From contig DAOMGE010000004.1 of assembly GCA_035430165.1 (NCBI GenBank), forward strand, positions 29,765 through 93,764: DNA of 64,000 nucleotides. Reading direction: 5' to 3'. A program made the translations under genes and the position numbers. The notes beneath the pieces were generated by a model. It worked only from the letters and a program-made list of their open reading frames with translations. It had not been told where the DNA came from and did not search any database. Position 1 is the stretch's first letter, and every line of letters begins with the position of its first letter. This DNA comes from UBA7239 sp035430165 (GTDB taxonomy: Bacteria > Pseudomonadota > Gammaproteobacteria > Pseudomonadales > UBA7239). Positions 16,910-26,067 of this stretch are shown here, piece by piece.

Positions 16910-19708
16910 TTAGCTGGTTTCACTGCTTTCAGCAGCGCGTTTGGCCCGCGGGTCGTTTGGAGGGCGACGGCGCTGGCGCTGTGGATCCGGTTGCACCATT
17001 TCAGTCGGGATACGTGGCTCTGGAATTTTTGCTTCTTCCGTCAGGATGACGAACTCACGTGGCTCCTTGCGGCCTTGCGCACGTGGATCATTGCTCGGGC
17101 GTGTGCGGGGACGTGGAGTGTGTGGTTCGGCAGGTTTTGCGGTAGCAGGTGTAGGCTCGATACCTGGCAAGCTGGTTTGTGGGGAAACCGGCCTGTTTAC
17201 TGTCGGGGTTGTTGTTGGTGCAGCAACTGCTGGCGGTACAGCAGTTGCCTGTTCCTGCGGGGCGACTGCAGGAGGACGCGTGGCTGCTGGCCGTTGTTGT
17301 TCCTGCGGTGCATCGGCACGAGACACGGCGGGTTGTGGTGCCGCAGGAACCGGGGGTGTGGAAGTTGCTGCCGTTTCCTCGCTGATTTCAGGACGTGGAC
17401 GCGGTGGGCGCTGATCCTGTGCAGGACGATCTGCGGGCTGTGCAGGGCGGCCAAATTGTGGCGCATCAATTTGCTGATCGTTCGTTGTGACCTGATCCGT
17501 CGGCGCAGACAGATCACCTTCAGGACGCGGGCGTTGGCGCTGGCGGTCGTTGCGGGGACGCTTGTTGTTTGGGCGTCTTGCAGGTGCATCTGCGCTATCG
17601 CTGACAGCTTGTCCGCCGTGAGCCGGGCGTTCTTGTGGTGCACGTTCCTGTTGCGGTGGACGAGCCTGTTGCTCACGCGCAACTGGCTGCTCACGTGGCC
17701 CTGTTTCCCTTGGGGCTTGTTGGTCACGTGGTTGCGGGCTACGGGGTGGACGATTGTTCGTCGGGTTACTGTTCTCGCCCTGCGGTGTACGTTCCCTTTG
17801 TGGGTGGTTGTTGCGCGGTTGCTCGCCACGTTCACCACCACGGTCATTGCGATCACGGCCGCCGCGTCCACGACCGCCGCGATTGCCGCGTCGGCGTGCA
17901 TCTTGCGGGTTGTTGCCATTGCTGCGTTCGCGCTGTTTTTCCTGTACGGGTTCCTGGGCTGGCACTTTTTCTTCAGGTTTCTGTTCGTCACCGAACAGTT
18001 TGCCGATGATGCGACTCAGGAAGCCTGGTTCTTTTTTCTCAGGAGCGGCTGCGGCGGCAGGAGCAGCGGCAGGTGCTTCCACGGTGGCAGTTGGTATGGG
18101 CGCAGGTGTGTTGGGCACCAGGATCTGCACAGCGGCTGTCTTGATTGGCGCCTGGTTCTGCTCGAGATGTTCTTCCTCGCCATTGTTGATGTCGCTAAGA
18201 CCAATTTCAAAACTGGTTTGTGCCAGTTGTGCATCATCGTCACGCAGGCGCTGGATATGGTAATGCGGTGTGACCAGATCCGGACTCGGGACAATCACGA
18301 CACGGCACTGGTGGCGTTTTTCAATCTCGCTGATCTGCTTGCGTTTTTCATTCAGCAGGAAGCTGGCAACAGGCACTGGTGTGATCGCGCGCACTTCCGA
18401 GCTGCGTTCCTTCTGTGCCTCTTCTTCCAGCATGCGCAACAGGGCGAGTGCGATGGATTTGGTGCCTCGGATTGTGCCTTGTCCACTGCAGCGTGGGCAG
18501 ATATGGCCCGATGTTTCGCCGAGTGAAGGGCGCAAGCGCTGGCGAGACATTTCCAGCAAGCCGAAGCGCGAGATGCGACCGACTTGTACGCGCGCACGAT
18601 CCATTTGCAGTGCGTCACGCACGCGTTCTTCTACGGCGCGCTGGTTTTTGGGTGAATTCATGTCGATGAAATCGATAACCACCAGACCGCCGATATCACG
18701 CAGGCGGAGTTGGCGTGCAATTTCGTCAGCTGCTTCCAGATTGGTATTGGTAGCAGTCTCTTCAATGTCCCCACCCTTGGTGGAGCGCGAGGAGTTGATG
18801 TCGATCGAAACCAGTGCCTCGGTGACATCGATCACAATAGCGCCGCCGGAAGGCAATTTCACTTCGCGTTCAAAGGCTGACTCGATCTGGCCTTCAATCT
18901 GGTAACGATTGAAAAGCGGAATCGCATCCTGGTAGAACTTGACCTTGCTCTGGTAATTCGGCATTACCTGCTGGATAAATGCTGAAGCCAGTTCATAGGC
19001 ATTGCGGGTGTCGATAATGACTTCGGAGATATCCTGGCGCAGATAATCGCGAATGGCGCGGATGACCACATTGCTTTCCTGGAACAGGAAGTGCGGGGCT
19101 TTGCTGTTATCTGCTTCTTTCTTGATTGACGTCCACAGTTGCAACAGGTAATCGAGATCCCACTGCAGCTCTTCCGCTGAACGGCCGATGCCGGCAGTGC
19201 GGACGATGGTGCCCATGCCGGGTGGCAGGTCGAGACCAGCGAGGGCATCCTTCAGTTCGTCGCGGTCATCGCCTTCAATACGGCGTGAAATACCGCCGGC
19301 ACGTGGGTTGTTAGGCATCAGCACCAGATAGCGGCCGGCGAGACTGATAAAGGTCGTGAGGGCAGCGCCCTTGTTACCGCGTTCTTCCTTGTCGATCTGG
19401 ACAATCACTTCCTGTCCTTCACGGATCACATCGCGGATATTGATGCGGCCTTCGATTTCATTAGGCTGCTTGGTGAAATATTCCCGGGAAATTTCTTTCA
19501 GCGAGAGAAAGCCATGACGTTCAGCACCGTAGTCGACAAACGCGGCTTCCAGGCTGGGCTCGACACGAGTGATCTTGCCCTTGTAGATGTTGGCTTTTTC
19601 CTGGCGGCGGTTGGTGTGTTCGATGTCGAGGTCATACAGTTTCTGGCCATCGACGAGGGCGACGCGCAGCTCTTCGGGCTGTGTCGCATTGATTAACATA
19701 CGTTTCAT
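16910..19708 (-). CDS. rne: ribonuclease E
   Basis: Essential endoribonuclease and degradosome scaffold, 932 residues from ATG 19708 (MKRMLINATQPEELRVA). The N-terminal catalytic half has the S1 domain (about 35-120), the DNase I-like subdomain with catalytic aspartates in VIDVTEALVSIDIN and DFIDM, and the zinc-link cysteines in CPRCSGQG. From about residue 530 the tail is low complexity: Pro/Ala/Gln and Arg/Gly/Asn/Asp-rich stretches typical of RNA-binding and partner-binding microdomains. A long leader precedes it, as expected for an autoregulated rne. An in-frame GTG at 19753 would extend the N terminus by 15 unconserved residues. Confidence 0.96.
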   Translation of the reverse strand: MKRMLINATQPEELRVALVDGQKLYDLDIEHTNRRQEKANIYKGKITRVEPSLEAAFVDYGAERHGFLSLKEISREYFTKQPNEIEGRINIRDVIREGQEVIVQIDKEERGNKGAALTTFISLAGRYLVLMPNNPRAGGISRRIEGDDRDELKDALAGLDLPPGMGTIVRTAGIGRSAEELQWDLDYLLQLWTSIKKEADNSKAPHFLFQESNVVIRAIRDYLRQDISEVIIDTRNAYELASAFIQQVMPNYQSKVKFYQDAIPLFNRYQIEGQIESAFEREVKLPSGGAIVIDVTEALVSIDINSSRSTKGGDIEETATNTNLEAADEIARQLRLRDIGGLVVIDFIDMNSPKNQRAVEERVRDALQMDRARVQVGRISRFGLLEMSRQRLRPSLGETSGHICPRCSGQGTIRGTKSIALALLRMLEEEAQKERSSEVRAITPVPVASFLLNEKRKQISEIEKRHQCRVVIVPSPDLVTPHYHIQRLRDDDAQLAQTSFEIGLSDINNGEEEHLEQNQAPIKTAAVQILVPNTPAPIPTATVEAPAAAPAAAAAPEKKEPGFLSRIIGKLFGDEQKPEEKVPAQEPVQEKQRERSNGNNPQDARRRGNRGGRGRGGRDRNDRGGERGEQPRNNHPQRERTPQGENSNPTNNRPPRSPQPRDQQAPRETGPREQPVAREQQARPPQQERAPQERPAHGGQAVSDSADAPARRPNNKRPRNDRQRQRPRPEGDLSAPTDQVTTNDQQIDAPQFGRPAQPADRPAQDQRPPRPRPEISEETAATSTPPVPAAPQPAVSRADAPQEQQRPAATRPPAVAPQEQATAVPPAVAAPTTTPTVNRPVSPQTSLPGIEPTPATAKPAEPHTPRPRTRPSNDPRAQGRKEPREFVILTEEAKIPEPRIPTEMVQPDPQRQRRRPPNDPRAKRAAESSETS

Positions 19709-20190
19709 TGCATTGTTCCTGTCAGGCAACGATGTGTGCGGTATAACGGGCACGGCACCGGTTGCATTGCTTTCGCATGCTTGCTGCAGGACGGCTGGGA
19801 ATCGGCAAAGGCCGACAAGGACAAGTGCAGGGCGCGCAAATCAGTAGTGTGTGCGCTGGCTGCTGTAACTCCTGTATTGGCGCGCTACCGGAACGGGAAG
19901 CGTTCTGGCGGCGGCTCGGCTCTTCGGGAGTTGCGCGGCGGCGTCGTGGTACGACAGGCCGGGGCGTCTTACGACTACCGATAGCGAGAATGGAGTCTTG
20001 CTACCTCGTGCATAGATCGCTTTTGTTGTGGCGAACTACGCGGAATTCAGTCATCACTGCAGGGTGGGCATACGGTGTGTTTTCTCAAACACTTTCTGGT
20101 AACTGGCGGCAGGATCTGTCATGGCCGCGCGATACCACCCTTTGTGGGCCAAAGTCCGGGCACTGTGCTCACGGCTTCTTTGGCCGCCCA
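19709..20190 (-). other. long 5' untranslated leader of rne (no gene)
   Basis: About 480 bases between the predicted rne promoter and the rne start. The short frames in it lack ribosome sites and family resemblance. It is G+C-rich with several inverted segments. E. coli rne has a ~360-base leader that binds RNase E for feedback control; a similar role here is inference from length and position. Confidence 0.55.
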
Positions 20191-20219
20191 ACTATAACAA
20201 TGATCTGTAACTTATTCAA
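20191..20219 (-). promoter_or_regulatory. sigma-70 promoter for rne
   Basis: On the minus strand TTGAAT (20219-20214) and TATAGT (20196-20191) are separated by exactly 17 bases, matching four and five of six consensus positions. The predicted start is near 20184. It lies in the divergent gap between rne and the TetR gene. Confidence 0.6.
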
Positions 20220-20298
20220 TTACAAAGAAAATGCCTTCGGCTTGTAGGGCAGCCTGTGAGGCTATAGGATGCCGTCAGGATCAATCTGAACAGTCCGC

Positions 20299-20898
20299 AT
20301 GAGCCAGATAGCAGCCATTCCTAAGCGTAGCACCGGCCGTCCGCGTAGCCAGGCCAGTCATGCAGCGATCCTGCTTGCGGCTGCCCAGTTGCTGGATAAC
20401 AAGCCTTACCCGGATATCAGCGTCGAGGCGATAGCGGCAAAGGCAGGTGTCAGCAAAGCCACAATCTATCGCTGGTGGCCCAACAAGATGGCACTGGTGA
20501 TTGAGGTTCTGACCGAACAGGCGCTACACATGCCGCAAATACCGTTTGATGGTCACAACTTGCGCAAACACCTCATGGCTTGCCTGAAGGGCGGTTACAA
20601 AACCTTGCTGCGTGGCCGGATGACCCCTGTCCTGTTGGCAGTGTTGGCCGAGTGTCGCAGTGATACGGCAATGCTCGACCTGCTCTACAAGAGTTTCTTT
20701 GCCCGTTTGCAGGCCATTGGCCTGCGTGATTTGCAGAAAGCCGTTGAAACCGGTGAGTTGGGCAAGGACGTACGGCAGGATGTCTTGCTGGACCAACTGT
20801 GGGGGCCGCTGTACTACCGGGCGCTGATCGCCGGTAAACCGGTAGACGATATTTACCTGCAGGCTCTGCTCGACAACTTGTCCTGCCTGCCGGTCTGA
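20299..20898 (+). CDS. TetR/AcrR family transcriptional regulator
   Basis: A 199-residue repressor. Residues about 20-70 form the DNA-binding domain, with the helix-turn-helix in VEAIAAKAGVSKATIYRWWPNK. The basic N-terminal tail (PKRSTGRPRSQ) is common in this group. The C-terminal half is the ligand/dimer domain and resembles the TetR_C subgroup annotated with RWWPNKA regulators. It is divergent from rne. Its 3' end overlaps the convergent DUF2238 gene by 46 bases, so its target is not evident from context. Confidence 0.88.
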   Translation: MSQIAAIPKRSTGRPRSQASHAAILLAAAQLLDNKPYPDISVEAIAAKAGVSKATIYRWWPNKMALVIEVLTEQALHMPQIPFDGHNLRKHLMACLKGGYKTLLRGRMTPVLLAVLAECRSDTAMLDLLYKSFFARLQAIGLRDLQKAVETGELGKDVRQDVLLDQLWGPLYYRALIAGKPVDDIYLQALLDNLSCLPV

Positions 20899-21485
20899 GG
20901 TCGCCGTAAGGCAAAATAGCCGCAAGTCGCTACCAGCGCACCCAGCGTATCGGCCAGCATGTCTTTCTGGGCATCCCAGATATCTCCCTGACTGCCGAGA
21001 TAGGCGATACCCGCTTCCGGGTTGGCCAGCGCCGCATAGATCCATTCGATAATTTCGTACAGCGCCGCCACACTGGCGATAGTAAATACAGGGTAGCTGA
21101 ATAAAAGGAAACGGTTGGCGACGAGTTGGCGCCGGTCGAGGCATTCCGCGATCGCAAACGCATAGAAGCCCACTGAAAAATGTGCGATCCGATCAAAATG
21201 GTTGCGTGAGAATCCGAAAAAATGGGTGACCCAGTCGAATGGCACCAGGGCAAACGTGTAATGGCCGCCGATAGTGTGCAGGTATATCAATACAAACATC
21301 AGGCTGTAAGCCAGTTTCGAGAAAAAAATGTGGCGAGCGCGGAACAAGAGTATGCCGGCAACCAGTATCCAGACTGTAATGTTCTCCACCAGCCATGTCA
21401 TGCGATCAATGGGTGCGATTGCCAGCGCGGCAAAAAGAACAAGGTAAATAACCAGTAGCAAATGAAAAAAACGTGTATCAGGCAT
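20853..21485 (-). CDS. DUF2238 family inner-membrane protein (YjdF-like)
   Basis: A 210-residue polytopic protein with about five or six hydrophobic helices. Recognisable DUF2238/YjdF segments are YLHTIGGHYTF..VPF and the following NHFDRIAHFSVGF, where conserved His and Asp residues cluster near the membrane, and the downstream DIWDAQKDMLADTLGA. Function unknown. It is the last gene of a tight minus-strand run and begins 6 bases after the hydrolase stop. Confidence 0.85.
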   Translation of the reverse strand: MPDTRFFHLLLVIYLVLFAALAIAPIDRMTWLVENITVWILVAGILLFRARHIFFSKLAYSLMFVLIYLHTIGGHYTFALVPFDWVTHFFGFSRNHFDRIAHFSVGFYAFAIAECLDRRQLVANRFLLFSYPVFTIASVAALYEIIEWIYAALANPEAGIAYLGSQGDIWDAQKDMLADTLGALVATCGYFALRRPQTGRQDKLSSRACR

Positions 21486-21491
21486 TGGTAA

Positions 21492-22388
21492 TCAGGCTCC
21501 CGTTTTCTTTGATAGCCAGCTGCCAATTGCATGGAGTGCAGCACGGGCTTCTGGCAGGCGTGAATAGAAACAGTGCCAGACATGGATCATATCCTGCCAT
21601 TCCTGCAGCGTAACATCCACACCGTCCTGTCGTGCTTTCGTTGCAAAGCGGCGTGAATCATCGAGCAGGGTTTCTGCAGTGCCAACCTGCAAAAGTATAG
21701 GCGGTAAACCTGATAGCGAATCAGCATACAACGGTGAAACCATTGGGTTTTTCAGGTTGTCCTTGCCGGCGTAAGCGGTTGCCATCATTAGCAAACCACC
21801 GCGATTGCCTGCAGGATCTCTAGGTTTGTTGATATCAAATGTATTGCCTTCACAGGCAAAATCCAGCCATGCAGACAGCCCGACCAGTGCGGCGGATTGT
21901 GGTAGATCCAGCTCGCGAATTTTCAGTGCAAGTGCAAATGCAAGACTGCCGCCACCCGAGTCGCCGGTGATCACGATCTTTTTACTGTCGGTTCGGGATA
22001 ACAGATATTGATAAACTGTCAGTGCATCTTCCAGTGCGCACGGAAATTTGTGTTCAGGAGCGAGACGAAAGTTGAACGTAACGACGCGCGCGCCGGTGAC
22101 TTTTGCCAGTTGGGCAGCAAGCGGACGATGCGATAGTGTGGATCCGACGTTGTAGCCACCGCCATGACAGTGCAACAGGATGTTATTGCCGGGTTCAGGT
22201 GGATACTGGTAAACCCATTCTGCAGGAACACCATTGGCGTCGAAGGCTTCGAAAAATGTATGAGGTGGGTATCTGGCGGTTTGCCAGCCGCTGTCCATCA
22301 ATTCGCGATTGCCATGCAGGCCAGGCTTGTTTTTTTTCATGGCGCGAAACTCTGCGCGAATCTGTTCAAGGATCTGCTGGCTACTCAT
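21492..22388 (-). CDS. alpha/beta hydrolase of the hormone-sensitive-lipase family (esterase)
   Basis: A 298-residue esterase. The oxyanion motif HGGG is at residues 75-78, the nucleophile Ser144 is in GDSGGGS, and the acid and His lie in the C-terminal third (TAETLLDDS and MIHVWH). It hydrolyses small acyl esters; the natural substrate is unknown. The start codon overlaps the trmA stop by 4 bases, so the two are translationally coupled despite unrelated functions. Confidence 0.9.
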   Translation of the reverse strand: MSSQQILEQIRAEFRAMKKNKPGLHGNRELMDSGWQTARYPPHTFFEAFDANGVPAEWVYQYPPEPGNNILLHCHGGGYNVGSTLSHRPLAAQLAKVTGARVVTFNFRLAPEHKFPCALEDALTVYQYLLSRTDSKKIVITGDSGGGSLAFALALKIRELDLPQSAALVGLSAWLDFACEGNTFDINKPRDPAGNRGGLLMMATAYAGKDNLKNPMVSPLYADSLSGLPPILLQVGTAETLLDDSRRFATKARQDGVDVTLQEWQDMIHVWHCFYSRLPEARAALHAIGSWLSKKTGA

Positions 22389-23482
22389 GGCGTGCGTTTT
22401 CCTTTCTTTGCAAGAAATACACCGGCTTCCATGTGATGTGTGTAAGGAAACTGGTCGAACAGGGCTGTGCGCTGGATGGTGTGGGTCTGGCAGAGCGTCT
22501 GCAGGTTTTGCGCCAACGTTGTCGGGTTGCAGGAAATGTACAGGATGTTTTCAAATCGCTCTAGCAATCGCAGAGTGCCATCATCCAGTCCTGCACGCGG
22601 TGGATCCACCAGAACGGTGGAAAAGTGGTAATCCTGCAGGTTGATGTGAGCGAGGCGCCGGAAGGGGCGCACAGCGTTAAGTGCCTCGGTAAATTCCTCG
22701 CTGGATAAACGCGCCAGCGAAATGTTGTCACATTGATTGGCGAGGACATTGTTTTGCAAGGCGTTGACAGAGGTCTTTGATACTTCAGTTGCCAGCACTT
22801 TTTCAAAGTGACGTGACAGCGGTAATGTGAAATTACCATTGCCGCAATACAGCTCCAGTAAATCTCCCCCAGGTCCCCTGCAGCAACTCACCGCCCATTC
22901 GAGCATGTGCTGGTTTACCGCTGCATTGGGCTGGCTGAACGCTGATTCAGGTTGTTGTTGTGAAAACAATTCGCCGGCAATGGAAAAATTCTCGATGACA
23001 TGGTCCTTGCCCAACACGATTTTCTTGCCGCGACTCCGTCCTATGATGCTACATCCGAGCTTCTGCTGTAATACTGATGCGCGTTGTTGCCAGATGTCAT
23101 CGAGTGGTTTGTGATAAATCAGGCTGATGATGGCGTCGCCGGTGGTGGTGGCCAGGAATTCCACCTGGAACAATTTCCTGCGTAGCATGGGTTCACTCTG
23201 CAGTGCTGCACGCAACACAGTCATCAGTGTGTTGATACGCTCACAGGCAACAGGAAAGCTGTCAACGCGCACCGTCTCGCCGTTGTCTCCCGTCATCGCG
23301 AAATAACTGTTTTCATGGTCGTGCCAGAATTTGAATTCTGCACGCATGCGGTAGTGTGTGGCGGGCGAGGGAAAAATATCCGGCGCGGGTGCATGGAAAG
23401 GCAAAAGCAATTCGTTGAGTGCCATGACCTTGTTATGCAGTTGTACTTCGTATTGTTGAGGGTCGACTTGTGCCAATGCCAT
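22385..23482 (-). CDS. trmA: tRNA (uracil-5-)-methyltransferase
   Basis: Makes 5-methyluridine at position 54 of tRNA. The protein has 365 residues, with the SAM-binding segment LLELYCGNGNFTLPLS, the DPPRAGLDDG motif IV, the nucleophilic Cys in YISCNPTTLAQN, and the catalytic Glu in the C-terminal HHMEAGVFL. The absence of N-terminal Fe-S cysteines and TRAM domain distinguishes it from RlmD. It lies between an MBL-fold RNA-processing enzyme and an esterase in one operon. Confidence 0.95.
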   Translation of the reverse strand: MALAQVDPQQYEVQLHNKVMALNELLLPFHAPAPDIFPSPATHYRMRAEFKFWHDHENSYFAMTGDNGETVRVDSFPVACERINTLMTVLRAALQSEPMLRRKLFQVEFLATTTGDAIISLIYHKPLDDIWQQRASVLQQKLGCSIIGRSRGKKIVLGKDHVIENFSIAGELFSQQQPESAFSQPNAAVNQHMLEWAVSCCRGPGGDLLELYCGNGNFTLPLSRHFEKVLATEVSKTSVNALQNNVLANQCDNISLARLSSEEFTEALNAVRPFRRLAHINLQDYHFSTVLVDPPRAGLDDGTLRLLERFENILYISCNPTTLAQNLQTLCQTHTIQRTALFDQFPYTHHMEAGVFLAKKGKRTP

Positions 23483-23508
23483 GTTGTTTCCGTGAATTGC
23501 GCAGGGCG

Positions 23509-24984
23509 TCAGAATGTAACGCTATTGCCCGGTTCAGCAATATCTGCATGGATCTTGCGAATCGACAACTCTTCCTGCAGCGCAGTCAGTGCCATATCTT
23601 CACCGTGTACCAGATAGAAAGGCGGCTTGTTTTTGAATTGTGTTGCCCATTCCAGTAATTGTGTCTGGTCGGCATGGGCAGAAAAGCCGCCGAGCGTATG
23701 GATTTGTGCCTTGACGGCAATCATCTGCCCCTGCAGTTTGACCGTTTTGGGTTTGTGGATCAGGATGCGGCCGAGTGTTCCCCTGGCTTGATAGCCGGTA
23801 AAAATAACGTGTGTGTTTTCATGCCACAGCCGGTGTTTGAAATGGTGGCGAATGCGGCCGCCCGTACACATCCCGCTGCCAGCAATGATAATAGCGCCGC
23901 TTTTGACGCGATTGATCGCCATTGAATCCTCAACGGACTCCGTAATTGACAGGCATGGCAGAAAATCCGTGAGGCTCTTGCTTTTATATTTCTTCAGTAG
24001 TGCTGTGTCTGAAGGATCAAGCCTGCCCAGACTATGGGAATACACATCAGTGACTGCACGCCCCATCGGACTATCAAGAAATACCACCCAGTTCTGCAAT
24101 TTGCCCTGGTGATAAAGTTTACCCAGCTGGAATATCAGTTCCTGTGTACGGCCTACTGCAAAAGCAGGAATCAGTATGTTGCCGCGTTCGTGTTGCACCT
24201 GTTGCAGTATTTGCGTGAATTCTTCCATCGTGGCATCAAAGCTGCGATGGTTGCGATCACCGTATGTGCTTTCCATGAGTACAAGATCGGCATTCTCGAC
24301 CACCTCAGGATCTTTCATCAGCGAAGTACTGTCATTGCCAAGGTCGCCGGAAAAAACCAGCGTCTTGTTTCGGGTGCCATCGGCGATCCTGAGCTCCACA
24401 ATCGAGGAACCGAGAATGTGGCCTGCATCGTGCAGCGATAAAGTAATTCCGTCAGCAATATTGCGTTTCTGCCCATACTCGCAACAGTCGCACAAATCAA
24501 TGACGTGTTTGACGTCGCGCTCAGTGTAAAGCGGTGGCAGTGTCTTGCGGCCTGCTCGTTCGCGGCGAAGGTTTTCATATTCCAGATCCTTGCTGTACAG
24601 GTGAAACGAATCCATCAGCAAGATGTCGAGCAGGTTGCGTGTGCCACTGGTGCAATAGATGGCGCCGTTAAAGCCGCGATGTACCAGTAGTGGCAGCATG
24701 CCGGAGTGATCCAGGTGTGCATGTGACAAAATCACTGCATCAACGGTGGAGGGATCAATGTCGAAAGAAAAATCGTGGCCTACATCGGGCTTGCTGGCGT
24801 CGTTTATTTTACTGTCGCCGCCTTGCTGCATGCCGCAATCGAGCAAAATGCGCATGCCGCAGACTTCGAGTAGATGACAAGAGCCGGTGACTTGTCGTGC
24901 TGCACCCAGGAAAGTAACGCGCGGTAGATGATGCGTGATGTCGGTTTTGGTCTGCCGGTTTTGCTTCGAGAAATTCTTTTTCAC
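23509..24984 (-). CDS. MBL-fold beta-CASP ribonuclease-like protein (RNA specificity domain)
   Basis: A 491-residue metallo-beta-lactamase/beta-CASP protein of the CPSF73/YSH1-like bacterial group. The zinc site HxHxDH is in SHAHLDHSG and more ligands are in HDAGHILGS and FSGDLG. The beta-CASP region has the MESTYGDRNH and PAFAVGRTQE motifs. The C-terminal RMMBL segment (QIHTLGGFSAHADQ) is present. It probably processes RNA. It is in an operon with trmA, 26 bases upstream, which supports an RNA-related role, but targets are unknown. Confidence 0.9.
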   Translation of the reverse strand: MKKNFSKQNRQTKTDITHHLPRVTFLGAARQVTGSCHLLEVCGMRILLDCGMQQGGDSKINDASKPDVGHDFSFDIDPSTVDAVILSHAHLDHSGMLPLLVHRGFNGAIYCTSGTRNLLDILLMDSFHLYSKDLEYENLRRERAGRKTLPPLYTERDVKHVIDLCDCCEYGQKRNIADGITLSLHDAGHILGSSIVELRIADGTRNKTLVFSGDLGNDSTSLMKDPEVVENADLVLMESTYGDRNHRSFDATMEEFTQILQQVQHERGNILIPAFAVGRTQELIFQLGKLYHQGKLQNWVVFLDSPMGRAVTDVYSHSLGRLDPSDTALLKKYKSKSLTDFLPCLSITESVEDSMAINRVKSGAIIIAGSGMCTGGRIRHHFKHRLWHENTHVIFTGYQARGTLGRILIHKPKTVKLQGQMIAVKAQIHTLGGFSAHADQTQLLEWATQFKNKPPFYLVHGEDMALTALQEELSIRKIHADIAEPGNSVTF

Positions 24985-25002
24985 AACAATTATCCTGATG
25001 CG

Positions 25003-25998
25003 TTAGTGCAGGCGTTCACGATCGCGTGCGTGCCACCATTGTGAAGCCATAGCATAGGCCATATCGTGATCTGGCACACGATTCATTGCCCGCAACGCGA
25101 GGGCGGCGGTGCCAATTACCGCTTCTTCGGCATAGTTGTCCTTGCATGTATCTCGCCATAGGTCGCGCAAGCGTCCGGGATTCATGTCTTCTTCGGTTGA
25201 TTGCGGGGTGCTGAATCGGCGCGGCCAGTCTTCACGATATTTTTCGGCATTGTGGATCAGGAACAGTTTACAGTCTGCTTCCGGGCGTCGTTCAAATTCA
25301 CCGCCGTCACCTTTTATGACCAGTGCATTGTTCTGGCCAAGCAAAAATGCAGCTTGTGAGTGATTTTCGGCATACGCAGGGTGAAAAATACTTTGCAGTG
25401 AGCACGGTGCTGCGAGCGGGTTCACCAGTCTCACCAGTGTGTGTACGGGAGAGCGCAAGCCAAAAGTGTTGCGTAGATCAATAAGGTCCTGCAGTGGTTT
25501 GCACCAGTGACGCAAGTGAAAAAAACACAGGTTGTTGCGAGTAATGGCGTTACCTACGTCGTTCCAGTTTTCTGCCGTTGGCAATCCTGATTGTTTGAAA
25601 CAGTGTTCCGTGTAGAGGCGTCCGGCGGTGTGGCCATCGGTGCCGTGCATCAATACACGTACGCCGTTTTCTGCGAGCAGCAATGCGGACAGGATAAACC
25701 ACGGCAGGTGTTTGCGCTTGCCGGCGTAGGAGGACCAGTCGAGATCAATCTGTATGTTTCCCGGTGCAGTAATATGCGCGCGAACCGCGTCGACAAATCC
25801 GGCCAGTTCATCGGCACTTTCTTCTTTCACGCGCAACAACATCAGGAATGCACCAATTTGTACCGGTTCCGCTGAGCCATCCAGCACCATACCGAAAGCT
25901 GTGCGAGCTTCCTCACGCGTCAGCGAGCGAGAACCTTTTTTCCCCTTGCCGAGTGCGCGGATGTACTGTGCAAACGGGTGTTCAGTTGTTTCATTCAT
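25003..25998 (-). CDS. ybiB: YbiB/TrpD2-type anthranilate-phosphoribosyltransferase-like protein
   Basis: A 331-residue protein of the nucleoside phosphorylase/AnPRT fold. The N-terminal helical domain has LTREEARTAFGMVLDG and IGAFLMLLRVKEES, as in TrpD paralogues. The true TrpD catalytic GTGGD loop is replaced (SSYAGKRKHLPWF), the hallmark of YbiB/TrpD2, which binds nucleic acids rather than making tryptophan. First gene of the minus-strand operon to DUF2238, about 18 bases upstream of the MBL-fold gene. Confidence 0.88.
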   Translation of the reverse strand: MNETTEHPFAQYIRALGKGKKGSRSLTREEARTAFGMVLDGSAEPVQIGAFLMLLRVKEESADELAGFVDAVRAHITAPGNIQIDLDWSSYAGKRKHLPWFILSALLLAENGVRVLMHGTDGHTAGRLYTEHCFKQSGLPTAENWNDVGNAITRNNLCFFHLRHWCKPLQDLIDLRNTFGLRSPVHTLVRLVNPLAAPCSLQSIFHPAYAENHSQAAFLLGQNNALVIKGDGGEFERRPEADCKLFLIHNAEKYREDWPRRFSTPQSTEEDMNPGRLRDLWRDTCKDNYAEEAVIGTAALALRAMNRVPDHDMAYAMASQWWHARDRERLH

Positions 25999-26025
25999 GC
26001 TGTTTTTTGATGTCTGTGCTGTGAT

Positions 26026-26057
26026 TAAAAAGCAAACAGGCCGCTGAGCGGCCTGTT
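26026..26057 (-). terminator. rho-independent terminator after ETF-QO
   Basis: Perfect 10-base stem AACAGGCCGC/GCGGCCTGTT (26035-26044 and 26048-26057) with a 3-base loop. On the minus strand it is followed by a T-rich tract (TGCTTTTT). It separates the ETF-QO gene from the ybiB operon. Confidence 0.85.
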
Positions 26058-26067
26058 CTGGAGCGTG

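Noticed and set aside
16991..18526. A 511-codon plus-strand open frame opposite the rne tail
   Set aside because: It is the complement of the repetitive Pro/Gln/Arg-coding part of rne. It is rich in Cys, Trp and Arg with no family features and no ribosome site, so it is a composition artefact.
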